Below are positions 1 to 9,530 of a DNA stretch of 64,000 bases, in pieces. Below the pieces are notes generated by a model that was not told where the DNA came from, did not search any database, and saw only the letters and a program-made list of their open reading frames with translations. Within the stretch, counting starts at the first letter, position 1. Each line of letters opens with the position of its first letter. Position numbers and translations under genes: made by a program. Source of the stretch: JBGAPH01 sp046349955 (GTDB taxonomy: Bacteria; Planctomycetota; Planctomycetia; Pirellulales; JBGAPH01); assembly GCA_046349955.1 (NCBI GenBank), contig JAXMBI010000028.1:1-64000 (forward strand), written 5' to 3'.

Positions 1-2899
1 TGGCGAAGTCGACGAGCACGATCGCATCGTTCACCACCACGCCGGTCAGGCTGATCAAGCCAATGAACGAGGCGAGCGAGAAGGGAAAGTTGCAGAGCCA
101 CATGCCGAAGACCACGCCCACGAACGACAGGGGCACGGTCATCATGACGACGGCGGCCTGGCGGAAGCTGTTGAACTCGATCACCAGGATCGCCGTGATC
201 AGCACGATGCCGACCACCATCGACCGGAGCAGCGAGAAGAAGCCCTCGTCGCGCTCCTCATTCTCGCCGGTGAAGGCGGCCCGCAGCCCTTCAGCGGCGG
301 TGCCTGGCTGGCCGAGGAAGGCCATGTTGCTGCCGGCGACGGGCTGGAAACCGAGCGCCGGCAGGATTTCGGTCCGCAAGGGGCGGAAGACGTCGTCGGG
401 AATGACGCCCAGGTCGCCGCGCACGTCAGCGCTCACGGTGAACGCGCGGTTGCGGTCGCGGCGGTTGACGCTGAACAGGCCGTTCGTGCGGCGGACGTCG
501 GCCAGCTCGCCGATCGTGGCATAGCGCCCCGCCGGGCTGCCGACCATGATGTTGGCCAGCTCGTGGCCGTATTTCTGGTGCTCAGGCGCCGCCTGCAGCC
601 GCAGGGTGACGTATTCGTCGTCGATCGGGAGTTCGAGCGTGGTGTCGCCAAGCACGGCGGTTTGAATGGCGCGGGCCACCTCGGCCTCGTTCATACCGAA
701 CAGGCCAACCACCGCGGGCCGCGGCTCGACGACATACTCGGGGCTGTCGGGGCGATAGTCGCTGCGGACTTCGACGGTTCCCTCCACCTGGGCGAGCCGT
801 TCGACAAGCCGCCGCGACATGGCGCCGATCTGTTCGAGGTCGTCGCCGGTGATCCGCACCGCCACGTCGGCCCCGCCCGGCGGGCCTTCTTCGATCTGGT
901 TGATGCGGAACTTCATGCCCGGCACGTGCGGGGCGTTCTTCCGCACCTCTTCCACGATCTCGCTTTCGTGGCGGGCGCGCGTGCCGGGCTGGGTGAGCTC
1001 GATCATGATGCGGCCGAACTCGGGGCCCATGGCCGGGTCGTTGTCGAGCCGATCGGAGAGCGCGGCCGACGAGCCGAGCGCGGTCACATAGTGCACCACC
1101 TCGCCGCTTTCTTTCAGCTTCTCGAGCGCGGGGCGAAACAACTCGGCTGCCCGGGCGGTTTCTTCGATGCTCGTGCCGAGCGGCATCTCGAAACTGATTT
1201 CGAACTGGCCGCGGTCGCTGGGCGGGAAGAATGTGAAGCCGATCGCGCCGGAAGCCAACATGCCGATCGCCCAGCCCAAGCTGGCGGCGCAGCCGGCCAT
1301 GGCTACCCAGCGATTCTTTAGGCACCAGGCCAACAGCCGCCGGTACGCAGCATAGAACGGCGCCCACAACCGCTCCACGCGGTCGGGCTTGTTCGCCTCG
1401 GGGCCGGTCCGTTTGGCGGGCGGCACGTAGTTGCGGAACCACCAGGCGGCCACCACCGGCACCAGGAAATGGTCGACGATCAGCGACCCCGCCAGGGCGA
1501 TGCAGACCACCGTGGGAAGCACGCCCAGAAAGTCTCCCATGATCCCCGGCACGAGCAGCATCGGGGCGAACGCCGACACCGTCGTCAGGTCGGCGGCGAA
1601 GACCGGCACGGCCACTTCGTTCGTGCCGCGCTTCGCCGCTTCGGCCGCCGGGTAGCCTGCCTCGAGTTGCCGGTAGATGGCGTCGGCCACGATGATCGCC
1701 CCGTCGATGACCATGCCGGAGGCCACGATGTAGGCGAAGATCACCATGTTGGAGATGGCGAAGCCGGCGAGGTAGAGGAACACGAGCGACACGGCCATGG
1801 CGAAGGGGATCGCCATCAGCACGAGCATCGAGATTCGCAGCCCCATCGACCAGGAGAGGACCAGGAAGATCACCACCGAGCCGAACAGCGCGTCCATGCC
1901 CAGCGTTTGGAACATCGACGAAATCTCGACCGAGGCGTCGCGCGTGTTCGAAAAGGTGATGTGCGGGAAGCGGGTTTCGAGTTCCGCCACCTTCTGCTTG
2001 ATGAGCCCGGCCGTGCCGAGCGTGTTGATGTCGGTTTCTTTGTTGACGATGATCGTGGCGCAGGGGGCGCCGTCGATCAGGGCCGCGTTCATCAGCCGCT
2101 GGTGCGTGTCGCGCACGTCGGCCACGTCGGCGAGGTAGATCATTCGCCCCGCCTGCTCGCGGATCGGCACGCTGCGCACGTCGTTCACGTTGCGGAAGCG
2201 GGTTTCGTTCCGCACCTGCAGGTCGAACTCGCCCGAGTCGAGGTTGCCGCCGGGCAACTGGGCGTGGGCGGCGAAGAGGGCATTGCGCACGTCGCCGATC
2301 GACAGGCCATAGTGCATGAGCCGGTCGAGATGCACGTTCACATGCAGCTCGCGCTCGCGGCCGCCGAAGAGCTGCGTGTTGGCCACGCCAGGCACCATCT
2401 CCAGCTCGCGCTGGGCGTCTTCGGCAATCTGCTTGAGCGCCCGCTCGTCGAACCCCGGCGGACCGGTCAGGTTCACGAGCAGGATCGGCAGACTCTCGAA
2501 GTCGATGTCGTTGATCAGCGGCTGCACCTCGCGGCCGGCCGGCAATTGCCGCCGCACCTCGTTCACCAGGTGCTCCACGTCGTCGCGGGCCCGCTTCGAG
2601 TCGACGCCGTCGAGGAAGATGACCTGGATCACCCCCGAGCCGCGCATGCTCGTGCTGACGATGAAGTCGACGCGGTCGAGCCGCTGCAGCGCGTCTTCGA
2701 TCCGCCGCGTGATTTGGTCTTCGACCTCGGTGGGCTGCGCGCCGGGATACGGCACGGCGACCATCACAATCGCCGTGTGGATGGCCGGCGTGCGCTGCAC
2801 GGGGATTTCCCGCGCGGCCACGCCCGCCAGAATGAGCAGCAGCACCGTCAACACGAGGACGGAGCGCGGATGATCGACAGCGTTATCGCTAAGCTTCAT
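1..2899 (-). CDS. RND-family efflux permease (AcrB/HAE1-like), 3' end outside window
   Basis: Inner-membrane proton-driven transporter subunit of a tripartite efflux pump. The frame is open from an ATG at 2899 to the left edge, about 966 codons, so only the last few tens of residues of a typical ~1030-residue permease are missing. It starts with the usual short cytoplasmic stretch and first membrane helix (VLVLTVLLLILAGVAA), then the PN1/PN2 porter region with RIEDALQRL and VEHLVNEVRRQLP, a first membrane block (VVIFLVLSWSMGLRISM, VASGMVIDGAIIVAD), a second porter half and the start of the second membrane block. The D-G-A-I-I-V-A-D stretch is the conserved TM4 segment. It begins 12 bases after the fusion-protein stop, so the two are one operon. 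Substrate (drug or metal) cannot be read from sequence. No outer-membrane TolC partner lies in the window. Confidence 0.93.
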   Translation of the reverse strand, partial: MKLSDNAVDHPRSVLVLTVLLLILAGVAAREIPVQRTPAIHTAIVMVAVPYPGAQPTEVEDQITRRIEDALQRLDRVDFIVSTSMRGSGVIQVIFLDGVDSKRARDDVEHLVNEVRRQLPAGREVQPLINDIDFESLPILLVNLTGPPGFDERALKQIAEDAQRELEMVPGVANTQLFGGRERELHVNVHLDRLMHYGLSIGDVRNALFAAHAQLPGGNLDSGEFDLQVRNETRFRNVNDVRSVPIREQAGRMIYLADVADVRDTHQRLMNAALIDGAPCATIIVNKETDINTLGTAGLIKQKVAELETRFPHITFSNTRDASVEISSMFQTLGMDALFGSVVIFLVLSWSMGLRISMLVLMAIPFAMAVSLVFLYLAGFAISNMVIFAYIVASGMVIDGAIIVADAIYRQLEAGYPAAEAAKRGTNEVAVPVFAADLTTVSAFAPMLLVPGIMGDFLGVLPTVVCIALAGSLIVDHFLVPVVAAWWFRNYVPPAKRTGPEANKPDRVERLWAPFYAAYRRLLAWCLKNRWVAMAGCAASLGWAIGMLASGAIGFTFFPPSDRGQFEISFEMPLGTSIEETARAAELFRPALEKLKESGEVVHYVTALGSSAALSDRLDNDPAMGPEFGRIMIELTQPGTRARHESEIVEEVRKNAPHVPGMKFRINQIEEGPPGGADVAVRITGDDLEQIGAMSRRLVERLAQVEGTVEVRSDYRPDSPEYVVEPRPAVVGLFGMNEAEVARAIQTAVLGDTTLELPIDDEYVTLRLQAAPEHQKYGHELANIMVGSPAGRYATIGELADVRRTNGLFSVNRRDRNRAFTVSADVRGDLGVIPDDVFRPLRTEILPALGFQPVAGSNMAFLGQPGTAAEGLRAAFTGENEERDEGFFSLLRSMVVGIVLITAILVIEFNSFRQAAVVMMTVPLSFVGVVFGMWLCNFPFSLASFIGLISLTGVVVNDAIVLVDFA

Positions 2900-2911
2900 G
2901 GCCTGCGGCTG

Positions 2912-4177
2912 CTAACCTTCCTCGCCGCTGGGGCCGCGCGTTGCCGTTTGCACCGCCGGAGGTTTGGCGGCGGGCCGCCGCAGCGCGGTGTTGCTGGCGG
3001 CGCTCGTGGCAACGATCTCCACCGGGGCGCCGTCGATGAGCCGGTGCTGGCCGCGAATGACCACGGTGCGGTGGGCGGCCGGAAGCTCTTGCAACAACAG
3101 ATCGGGCCCCTGCTCGATCCAGCGTTCCAAGCGGAGCTGCCGGGCCACTCCGCCGGCGGCCGACTTGGCCGCCGCGTCCCCCTGCACCTTGGCTGGCTCG
3201 ACGGTGTACAGCGAGGCCTCGCCGTCGCGAAACACCGCCGCCGCGATCGGCAGGCGGAAGCCTTCGAAGTGTTCGATCACGATCTGGGCGGTGGCCACCA
3301 GGCCCGGCCGCAGGGCGCCATCGGGATTGGGAACCACGATCTCCACTTCAAACAACCCGGTGCGGTCGTCGGCGGTCTGGCTGACGCGATAGACCTCGCC
3401 GGTCAGGCTCGGCGGCTGCTGCCCACGCACGTCGCGCGACATGAGCGTCAAGTGGACAGGCTGGCCGGCGCGGATCTCGCGCACCCGCGACTCCGGCACG
3501 CCGGCCATGAGCAGCAAGCGGTCGACCTCGACGAGTTCGAAGATCGTTTGGTGCGAATTGACCGACTCCCCGACGTTCACTGGCCGCCGCGACACGACCG
3601 CATTGGCGGGCGACACGAGCGTGGCGTCACGCAAGTTCTTTTCGGCCATGTCGCGCTGGGCCTCGGCCAGCGCCAGTTGCGTCGCCAGATCCTGCAGCTC
3701 GGTTTCGGTCACGGCCTTGCCGAAGCGCTCCTTTACCTCTTGCCCACGGCGGAGGTTCGATTGGGCTTGTTCGAGCCGCGCCGAAGCCTCCTTGAGCCGG
3801 GCACGCAGCACGCGGTCGTCGAGCTTGGCGAGCACCTGCCCCGCCGCCACGACATCGCCTTCATCGAGCGGCTTCCCGCCGGATGCTTCGCCAAAGGCTT
3901 CGATGCGGCCCGCGGCTTCGAAGCCGAGCGTGTACCGCTCGAAGGGACGGAACATGCCGGAGTATTCCTGCACGACTTCGACGGTCTCGGGGGCGGCGGC
4001 CACCACGTTGACCGGCACGCGATACCCGGTGGCCTCGATCGACAAGGGTGCCTTGCTGCGCGTGGCTCGGCCCGCCCAAGTCGTCGCAAAAAAAGCGATC
4101 ACGGCGACGCCGATCACCAGGATACTGAGAACCAACAGCCCGGCCGTCTCGAGCGACGCACGCAGGAAACGCAGCAT
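2912..4177 (-). CDS. RND efflux membrane fusion (adaptor) protein
   Basis: Periplasmic adaptor that links the RND permease to an outer-membrane channel. I chose the ATG at 4177 (MLRFLRASLETAG), which puts a hydrophobic anchor at about residues 10-35; the longer upstream frame lacks any membrane-protein-like features. Then follow a lipoyl half-domain, a coiled-coil hairpin rich in Ala/Glu/Gln (ARLKEASARLEQAQ ... LALAEAQRDMAEKNL), the second lipoyl half with the ATLVSPANAVVSRR motif, and a beta-barrel region ending about residue 350. About 421 residues, normal for HlyD/AcrA-like adaptors. The terminal ~25 residues are low-complexity. The gene is 12 bases upstream of the permease start and clearly co-transcribed with it. 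Confidence 0.92.
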   Translation of the reverse strand: MLRFLRASLETAGLLVLSILVIGVAVIAFFATTWAGRATRSKAPLSIEATGYRVPVNVVAAAPETVEVVQEYSGMFRPFERYTLGFEAAGRIEAFGEASGGKPLDEGDVVAAGQVLAKLDDRVLRARLKEASARLEQAQSNLRRGQEVKERFGKAVTETELQDLATQLALAEAQRDMAEKNLRDATLVSPANAVVSRRPVNVGESVNSHQTIFELVEVDRLLLMAGVPESRVREIRAGQPVHLTLMSRDVRGQQPPSLTGEVYRVSQTADDRTGLFEVEIVVPNPDGALRPGLVATAQIVIEHFEGFRLPIAAAVFRDGEASLYTVEPAKVQGDAAAKSAAGGVARQLRLERWIEQGPDLLLQELPAAHRTVVIRGQHRLIDGAPVEIVATSAASNTALRRPAAKPPAVQTATRGPSGEEG

Positions 4178-4426
4178 GATGACCCGCAAGACAGGCGCGG
4201 AAAAGAGAACAAGGCCCAGGGCGCTCCAGGGCCTTTCGCACGCAAAGGACACAATAGGCTCGCCCTCAGGTTCGTTCAAGATGAGCGAATCTTGGCGATT
4301 TGCCTAACCCCCTGGCACTACCCTGGGCTGCGCAGTGAGGTTTCAGACTTCGGACGGGCTGCGGCGCGCGGCGGCAACACGCGGCGTCGGCGGTGCGCGC
4401 TGCGTATGGTGTTGCCCTAAAAACGT

Positions 4427-4780
4427 TTACGGCTCGAGCGCCAACGCCTCGAACTGCTCGGCCGCTTCGTTCCAGCGGGCCAGCCCGCCGCTCGCGCCCC
4501 GGTTCGGATCGAAATCGGCAGGCAGCGCCACTTCGACGAAACCGAACTCGCGGGCGGTCCAGCGGTCGTCACTCACCTCGACGATTACGGCCGCCGCGGG
4601 ACGGGCGGGCGTAAGCGGTCCCATCAGCACGAACCGATAGACGCGCAGCGGTTCCGCTGCCGCGAGGCGCCGCAAGGCCGGCCGCAGCCGGGCCGTTGCA
4701 TGAACCGTAGCGCTCTGAGCCCAGGAGGGGAGGAAGACCAACAGCGTGAGCGCAAGGAGCGCACGACGAACACGAGCCAT
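4427..4780 (-). CDS. Small secreted protein of unknown function
   Basis: About 117 residues. The chosen ATG at 4780 gives MARVRRALLALTLLVFLPSWAQSA, a clean signal peptide with a cleavage site after about residue 22; the longer frame to 4882 would bury it. The mature part is rich in Ala and Arg and has a plausible beta strand pair (VYRFVLMGPL, AAVIVEVSDDRWTAREFGFVEVAL). No recognised domain. It lies about 250 bases upstream of the efflux operon on the same strand, too far to call co-transcribed. Confidence 0.6.
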   Translation of the reverse strand: MARVRRALLALTLLVFLPSWAQSATVHATARLRPALRRLAAAEPLRVYRFVLMGPLTPARPAAAVIVEVSDDRWTAREFGFVEVALPADFDPNRGASGGLARWNEAAEQFEALALEP

Positions 4781-5103
4781 AGCCAATCCCTGCTCTTTGC
4801 AACGGACGAACGGAGGCAGACGCCGCAAGATCCGAGCAGAACGCACGGCCGGCAAAATCTTGCCGAAAGTCGAGTCGCACAACTCGGCGCGATCACTGCG
4901 CCGCCCGACGCGAGCAGATCAGGCAAGAAGTCCGCCGCAACCGCGACCCATTTGGCCGCCGCCGCTGTTCGTTCGGACTTGGGAGGGGGTGGGAGGCGTG
5001 AAGAACCGACGGGATCATTCCCGCACGTTCCTCACGCTTTCAGTTTACTTCCTCCAGGAAGCGCCAGACACCCCCAGTTTGGCGAGCGCCGGCCCCGCGC
5101 AAG
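4781..5103. other. Intergenic region without a supported gene
   Basis: Between the small secreted protein and the amt terminator. It contains a G-rich run near 4980-5000 (GGGAGGGGGTGGGAGG) but no ORF with a believable N-terminus. The promoter of the gene ending at 4427 must lie in its left part. Confidence 0.5.
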
Positions 5104-5145
5104 AAAAAAACCTTGGCTTGGGCGGCAAGCCGCACCAAGCCAAGG
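5104..5145 (-). terminator. Rho-independent terminator of the ammonium transporter
   Basis: A perfect 10-base-pair stem (5111-5120 with 5136-5145, CCTTGGCTTG and its complement) is preceded on the plus strand by seven A residues, i.e. followed by a U-run when read on the minus strand. It sits 35 bases past the amt stop codon. Confidence 0.85.
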
Positions 5146-5179
5146 CCTTCCTTCCGGCCACGCAGAGGCCAGAATCCCT

Positions 5180-6640
5180 TTAGTGGAAGATGTACCCCTC
5201 TTCGCCGTGGCAGGCCACGTCGAGGCCTTCGAGCTCCTGCGACTGCGACACGCGAAGCCCCATCACTGCATCGAGCACCTTGAGGAGAACGAACGTGATC
5301 ACGGCCGCGAAGACCCAGGTGATCACCGTGGCGATGATCTGGGCGGTCAGCACATTGCCTCCCTCGAGCAGCCCCAGCTTTTCGCCCTTGGTGCTGATGT
5401 CCCAAGCGGCTCGCGTAGCGAACACGCCGGTCAGCAAGGCGCCCAGGGTGCCGCCGACGCCGTGGACGCCGAAGGCGTCGAGCGTATCGTCGTAGCCCAG
5501 CCCGCCCTTGAGCTTCGAGCAAGCCAGCGCACACACGACGCCAGCGATGGCCCCCATGGCGATTGCAGGCATCGGCAGCACGAAGCCGGCGGCCGGAGTG
5601 ATGCAGACCAGCCCCGCCACGGCGCCCGACGCCGCCCCGAGGGCGCTGGGCTTACCGCGTGTCAGCCATTCGTAGCCGGCCCAGGCGAGCGCGCCCGCCG
5701 CGGCCGAGAAGTGTGTGGCGGCAAAGGCGCCCGCGGCGATGCCATCGGCGGCCAAAGCGCTGCCGGCATTGAAGCCGAACCAACCCACCCACAGCATGCC
5801 CGCGCCGAGCACGGTGTAGGTCAGGTTATGCGGGGGCATGGGCTCCGTGCCAAAGCCGACGCGTTTGCCGAGCACCAGGGCGCAGATCAAGGCCGACACG
5901 CCCGAACTGATGTGCACCACCGTGCCGCCGGCGAAATCGAGCGCGCCTCCCGCGCAGAACCTTTGCCCGTGTTCGGTGCCGTAGGCCAAAATGCCGCCGC
6001 CCCACACCCAGTGGCAGAGCGGGCAGTAGACGAGCAGCCCCCAGAGGATGCTGAAGACCACCATCGTGCTGAACTTCATCCGTTCGGCGAAGGCGCCGCA
6101 GATCAGGGCCGGCGTGATGATGAAGAACATGCCTTGGAACAGCATGTGCGTGAGCATGGGCACGTTATAGAGAGGATGCGTGGGAATGACGGGAGCATCC
6201 CCCTTCCACTCGGCTTGCACCCCCTTCATGAACAAGAAGTCGAGGTTGCCGATCCAGGCCTCGGAGCCGCCGAACGCCAGGGTGTAGCCGACCGTGCCCC
6301 AAATCACCGTCATCAGCCCCATCAAGAAAGTGCATTGCATCAGCACTCCCAGAACGTTCTTCTTGCGGACCAGACCGCCGTAGAACATTGCCAGGCCCGG
6401 AGACGTCATGAACAACACGAGGGCCGACGACGTGAGCATCCACGCGTTGTCGCCACGATCGATGGTCCGCTCGGGGGCCGCCGCGGATGACTCCGTGGCA
6501 GGGGCTTCGGCCGTCGGCCGGTCTCCCACAACCTCATTGGCCTCCTGAGCTCGGACTCCTTCAACAAACACTACGGCCGCGAGTGCGGCCACCATCAGAC
6601 CGAGGCCAAGCTTGGCCACCAAGTCGCGCATGTTCATCAT
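5180..6640 (-). CDS. amt: Ammonium transporter (Amt/MEP/Rh family)
   Basis: Polytopic inner-membrane channel for ammonia/ammonium uptake. The ATG at 6640 (MMNMRDLVAKLG) follows an AAAGG-like ribosome-binding site; it opens with a signal-peptide-like segment ending near VRAQ, then an acidic linker and eleven expected membrane helices (ALVLFMTSPGLAMFYGGLVRK, GLMTVIWGTVGYTLAF and so on). The family signature D-F-A-G-G-T-V-V-H-I-S-S-G and the second pore histidine in FGVHGVGGTLGALLTG are both present. The C-terminus HGEEGY is the regulatory tail that in other bacteria binds GlnK. No glnK/glnB gene is adjacent. About 486 residues, usual for planctomycete Amt proteins with a cleaved N-terminus. Confidence 0.95.
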   Translation of the reverse strand: MMNMRDLVAKLGLGLMVAALAAVVFVEGVRAQEANEVVGDRPTAEAPATESSAAAPERTIDRGDNAWMLTSSALVLFMTSPGLAMFYGGLVRKKNVLGVLMQCTFLMGLMTVIWGTVGYTLAFGGSEAWIGNLDFLFMKGVQAEWKGDAPVIPTHPLYNVPMLTHMLFQGMFFIITPALICGAFAERMKFSTMVVFSILWGLLVYCPLCHWVWGGGILAYGTEHGQRFCAGGALDFAGGTVVHISSGVSALICALVLGKRVGFGTEPMPPHNLTYTVLGAGMLWVGWFGFNAGSALAADGIAAGAFAATHFSAAAGALAWAGYEWLTRGKPSALGAASGAVAGLVCITPAAGFVLPMPAIAMGAIAGVVCALACSKLKGGLGYDDTLDAFGVHGVGGTLGALLTGVFATRAAWDISTKGEKLGLLEGGNVLTAQIIATVITWVFAAVITFVLLKVLDAVMGLRVSQSQELEGLDVACHGEEGYIFH

Positions 6641-6868
6641 GACGCTCGCCTTTCGGAAGGAAGTTGGAAAACGAACCACGTTCAAGAAAACGGCGCTGGC
6701 ATGGTTGCCAGAGGCCGATCAGCGCAGGCGAAGGATCGCCACCCCTGGCCAGCACCTACGAGCGCGGATTCCGCAAGCCAACGTGGTCTGAGCCAAACAG
6801 GGAACGAGCCCAGAACTCGGCGAACGAAGATCTGCAAACGCAGAACGGCCGAGTGAAGAGGACGAGAA

Positions 6869-7204
6869 TCAGATTAGTAGGCGAACCAAGTGGGAAGACA
6901 AACTCCAACGCAAACCCACGCGCCCCGTAGTCTGCAGCCCCGGCGCCGTGACCGCCTTCTTCGGCTCCAATTCCGTCAGGGCTTGGCCCGCCAGGCGATC
7001 ATGGGCTGACTTGAGAATCACCCCCCCTTGCTCGGCAGCGCTTTGCTGGCTGAGCAAGCCGCTCTCGACCGCCGTCGCTTCGGCCTCGACTACGGAAGCT
7101 CGGTCGAGCGGACGATTGCGCGTCGGACCGTCGAGCGCCGGCACGACGACTAGCGCGGTCTGCAAGGCAAGCACGACCAGCAACCGGCTACAGGAAGGGA
7201 GCAT
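6869..7204 (-). CDS. Possible small secreted protein, unknown
   Basis: About 111 residues from an ATG at 7204 (MLPSCSRLLVVLALQTALVVV), which resembles a signal peptide. The remainder is polar with no recognised motif (TEARATAVESGLLS-like helical stretch). It lies upstream of amt on the same strand with a 228-base gap. Coding status is uncertain because the composition is not clearly that of a folded protein. Confidence 0.35.
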   Translation of the reverse strand: MLPSCSRLLVVLALQTALVVVPALDGPTRNRPLDRASVVEAEATAVESGLLSQQSAAEQGGVILKSAHDRLAGQALTELEPKKAVTAPGLQTTGRVGLRWSLSSHLVRLLI

Positions 7205-7623
7205 CGTGTCAGGAACTGCGGGGATCAGAGAATCGTCGAGATAACTCCCCCTTAGCACTTGGCGCGCCAGCACCCGGCCCGGCGGTCAGGATGCACGCCA
7301 TAAGATCAACAGCGAAGAGATGTTGCGACTCGCGTGAAATTTGCGGCGGTGAGGGCGCCCGGCAGGCGATGCCCGCATCTCAGGCACGGTCTGCAACCCC
7401 CTCAAGCACGGGTTTAAGCGCCGCCGTGCGAGTTCCGGAGTCAGTTGAATGGACGCTCCGAGGCAACAAGCTACCGCCAAAGAATCGCCTATCTCGCCAT
7501 ATCCGCACGAGCCGAGCACAGACAGCGAGGTTGGCGAGCGAAGAACGCTGGGGCCGATACCTGCATCGGACAGAAACCGCGGGCCCGCGGCCCGCTTTCC
7601 TCAAGGTGCAGGAGACCAACCGG
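7205..7623. other. Intergenic region, no supported gene
   Basis: About 420 bases between a possible minus-strand small gene and a plus-strand zinc-ribbon gene, so it should hold divergent promoters. Several overlapping frames are open, but none has a convincing start or protein-like composition. Confidence 0.4.
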
Positions 7624-7839
7624 ATGGACCCGCACTCTCCTCAATTCTGTGCGCGTTGCGGCAACCCGGCCCCGGCCTGGTATCGCGGCGACGACGCGAC
7701 CGAATCCACGCCCGCCTGCTCGTGCGGCGTGCGAGTGACCAAACCCGAAGCCGCCCGGCCCGAAGAGATCGAGCCGGCCACCGGCGAGCCTCCGGGCGAA
7801 CGGCGACGCCGCTGGTCCCACAAGCGGGCGGCCGCCTGA
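7624..7839 (+). CDS. Small zinc-ribbon-like protein
   Basis: 71 residues. The N-terminus has FCARCGNPAPAWY, then TPACSCGVRV about 20 residues later: C-x2-C and C-x-C pairs that could bind one zinc ion. The C-terminus is charged (GERRRRWSHKR). A GGAG-type ribosome-binding site lies about 12 bases before the ATG. Function unknown; similar short ribbons occur in DNA/RNA-binding or regulatory proteins. Confidence 0.5.
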   Translation: MDPHSPQFCARCGNPAPAWYRGDDATESTPACSCGVRVTKPEAARPEEIEPATGEPPGERRRRWSHKRAAA

Positions 7840-7950
7840 TCTTGAAGCCGGCGGGGCTGGGCGGGAAGCTCATCCGCGGCGAATTGCCGCTCGGGATGAG
7901 TTGCCAGTGTAAGCGTTGCCAACCGCCAAGTAGCGGCGTCTCGCGATGCC

Positions 7951-9525
7951 CTACTTGGGGGCCGGCAGCAGTTCGACGAGCAGGCCTTGCTGGTCCTGGT
8001 AGAGCACGCGGCAGCGCTTTTCGCGTTGCACCGCGCCGGCGAGCTCGGGCGACTCCCCGCGGCCGACGATCAGATAGCGAAGCTGATAGTGGTCGGCGAT
8101 TTCGAGCCAGCCGTGGTTGGCGGCGCCGATCGCGGCGGCGTCGCGCCAGACGCCTTGGCTCCGCGGGACCAGATCGTTCACCAGCGGCAGCAACTGGTTG
8201 CTGCTTCGCCAGCCGAGGTAATCCGCCCAGCCGGGCGAATAGAAGGCGTTGCCGGCCAGCCCGCGCTCCTCGAGCTCGGCGGAGAGCGCGAGCGGCGCCC
8301 CCGAGGTCATCATCTGCCCCACGGGGCGCGGCGGCGCTCCCAAGAGGAAGCGGCTCGACGGCGACCACATGATGGCCAAGAACACGGCCGCCAGCGCGAT
8401 CGACGTTTTGGTCGCGCTCGGCTCGCCAGGCTCGCTGCCTCGCCGCGCCGCGAGCACTTGCCAATGCGGCGCTGCGGCCCAGACCCAGGCCACAGCCAAG
8501 AGTGGCAGCCAAATGGCATTCGCGAGCGCGGCGACGAACGCCAGCGCGACGACGAACCCTTCGGCGAAGGGCACGCGCCGCGGACTCCGCCGCGCGAGCA
8601 CCGCCGTCGCCACGAGCAACGACACGAACCAGACGAGCGCCCCGGGCGCCTTTGCAATCTGCCAAGCAAGTTCGCTCACGCTCTGCCAGGCGGCCAAGAC
8701 GCCCTGGAATCCTTGCGGTTGCACCGCGCAGGCCGCGACGCCGAGGACGGCAACGGCAGGCTCGCGCCAGCGAGACGTGCGGCCGAGGGAGCGCCCGCGC
8801 GGCGTCTGGTCGAGCGACCCACTGGGCCAAGGCAGCCCGGACGAAGCGGCGATTTCGGCGACTTCCCAGCGAACATCGAAGGCTCGGCCGATGCCCCAGG
8901 CAACCAGCCAGGCCGCGCCCCAGACGAAGCTCGCGTCGAGGTTCGCCCAAGCGCATAGCAGCGCTGGGGTACTCCACAGGACGGCGGGTCGCCGAACACC
9001 GGCGGCCAGCAACGTCGCCAGGGCGGCAAGTCCCAACAGGCCAAACACCGCTCCGCCCCCCGGCAGCGCGGCAGCGACTCCCACGAGCGCTGCCCCTGAC
9101 AGCGTGGCGGCCAGCCCCCAGCTTGCGCCGCGCAGCCGCAGCGCAACGAGCAACAGCGCGGCCGAGAGTGTGAAGAGCGCGGTTCCGAGCAGAACTAGCC
9201 CTTCGCTGCCGGCGACTGCCCAGGCGCCATAGAGCGCCAGGTCGCCCGCCCAGCCGGGGCGCACCTGCCGCGCCGATGCCAAGCCTCCCTGCCAGCCCGT
9301 GCTGGCCGCTTGGGCAGCGAAGATTCGCCCCGCGCCAAGCTGCGACCACCAGCCGCCGACGTCGAGCGGCAGCGAGCTGCGCGCGAGCCAGACGAGCGCA
9401 AGGAGGACCACAGCGGCCGCTTGCCCCGTGGACAACGCCGGAAACCACTTGGCCGCCGCCGTGTGCGACACCACGGCCGGCGGCAATTCCCCGGGCTTCA
9501 TCTCGAGCGAATCAAACAGCCGCAT
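7951..9525 (-). CDS. Polytopic membrane protein, GT-C glycosyltransferase-like
   Basis: 524 residues with about ten hydrophobic helices between residues 36 and 395 (e.g. AAAVVLLALVWLA, LFTLSAALLLVALRL, AEGFVVALAFVAALANA). The soluble C-terminal part (PGWADYLGWR, VNDLVPRSQGVW, YQLRYLIVG, CRVLYQDQQGLLVELL) resembles the tail of GT-C-fold lipid-linked glycosyltransferases that are frequent in planctomycetes. No acidic catalytic motif in a first loop could be fixed, so activity is inferred. It follows the lipoprotein gene by 49 bases on the same strand, and that gap contains one arm of an inverted-repeat element. Confidence 0.7.
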   Translation of the reverse strand: MRLFDSLEMKPGELPPAVVSHTAAAKWFPALSTGQAAAVVLLALVWLARSSLPLDVGGWWSQLGAGRIFAAQAASTGWQGGLASARQVRPGWAGDLALYGAWAVAGSEGLVLLGTALFTLSAALLLVALRLRGASWGLAATLSGAALVGVAAALPGGGAVFGLLGLAALATLLAAGVRRPAVLWSTPALLCAWANLDASFVWGAAWLVAWGIGRAFDVRWEVAEIAASSGLPWPSGSLDQTPRGRSLGRTSRWREPAVAVLGVAACAVQPQGFQGVLAAWQSVSELAWQIAKAPGALVWFVSLLVATAVLARRSPRRVPFAEGFVVALAFVAALANAIWLPLLAVAWVWAAAPHWQVLAARRGSEPGEPSATKTSIALAAVFLAIMWSPSSRFLLGAPPRPVGQMMTSGAPLALSAELEERGLAGNAFYSPGWADYLGWRSSNQLLPLVNDLVPRSQGVWRDAAAIGAANHGWLEIADHYQLRYLIVGRGESPELAGAVQREKRCRVLYQDQQGLLVELLPAPK

Positions 9526-9530
9526 GTTTC

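Noticed and set aside
1469..4420. Plus-strand 983-codon ORF
   Set aside because: Shadow of the minus-strand RND permease and adaptor; the composition is His/Asp/Arg-rich with no domain.
4700..6490. Plus-strand 596-codon ORF
   Set aside because: Shadow of the ammonium transporter on the other strand.
8000..9300. Long plus-strand ORFs at 7987-9232
   Set aside because: Complement of the GT-C-like membrane protein; Ala/Arg/Pro-rich with no recognisable fold.
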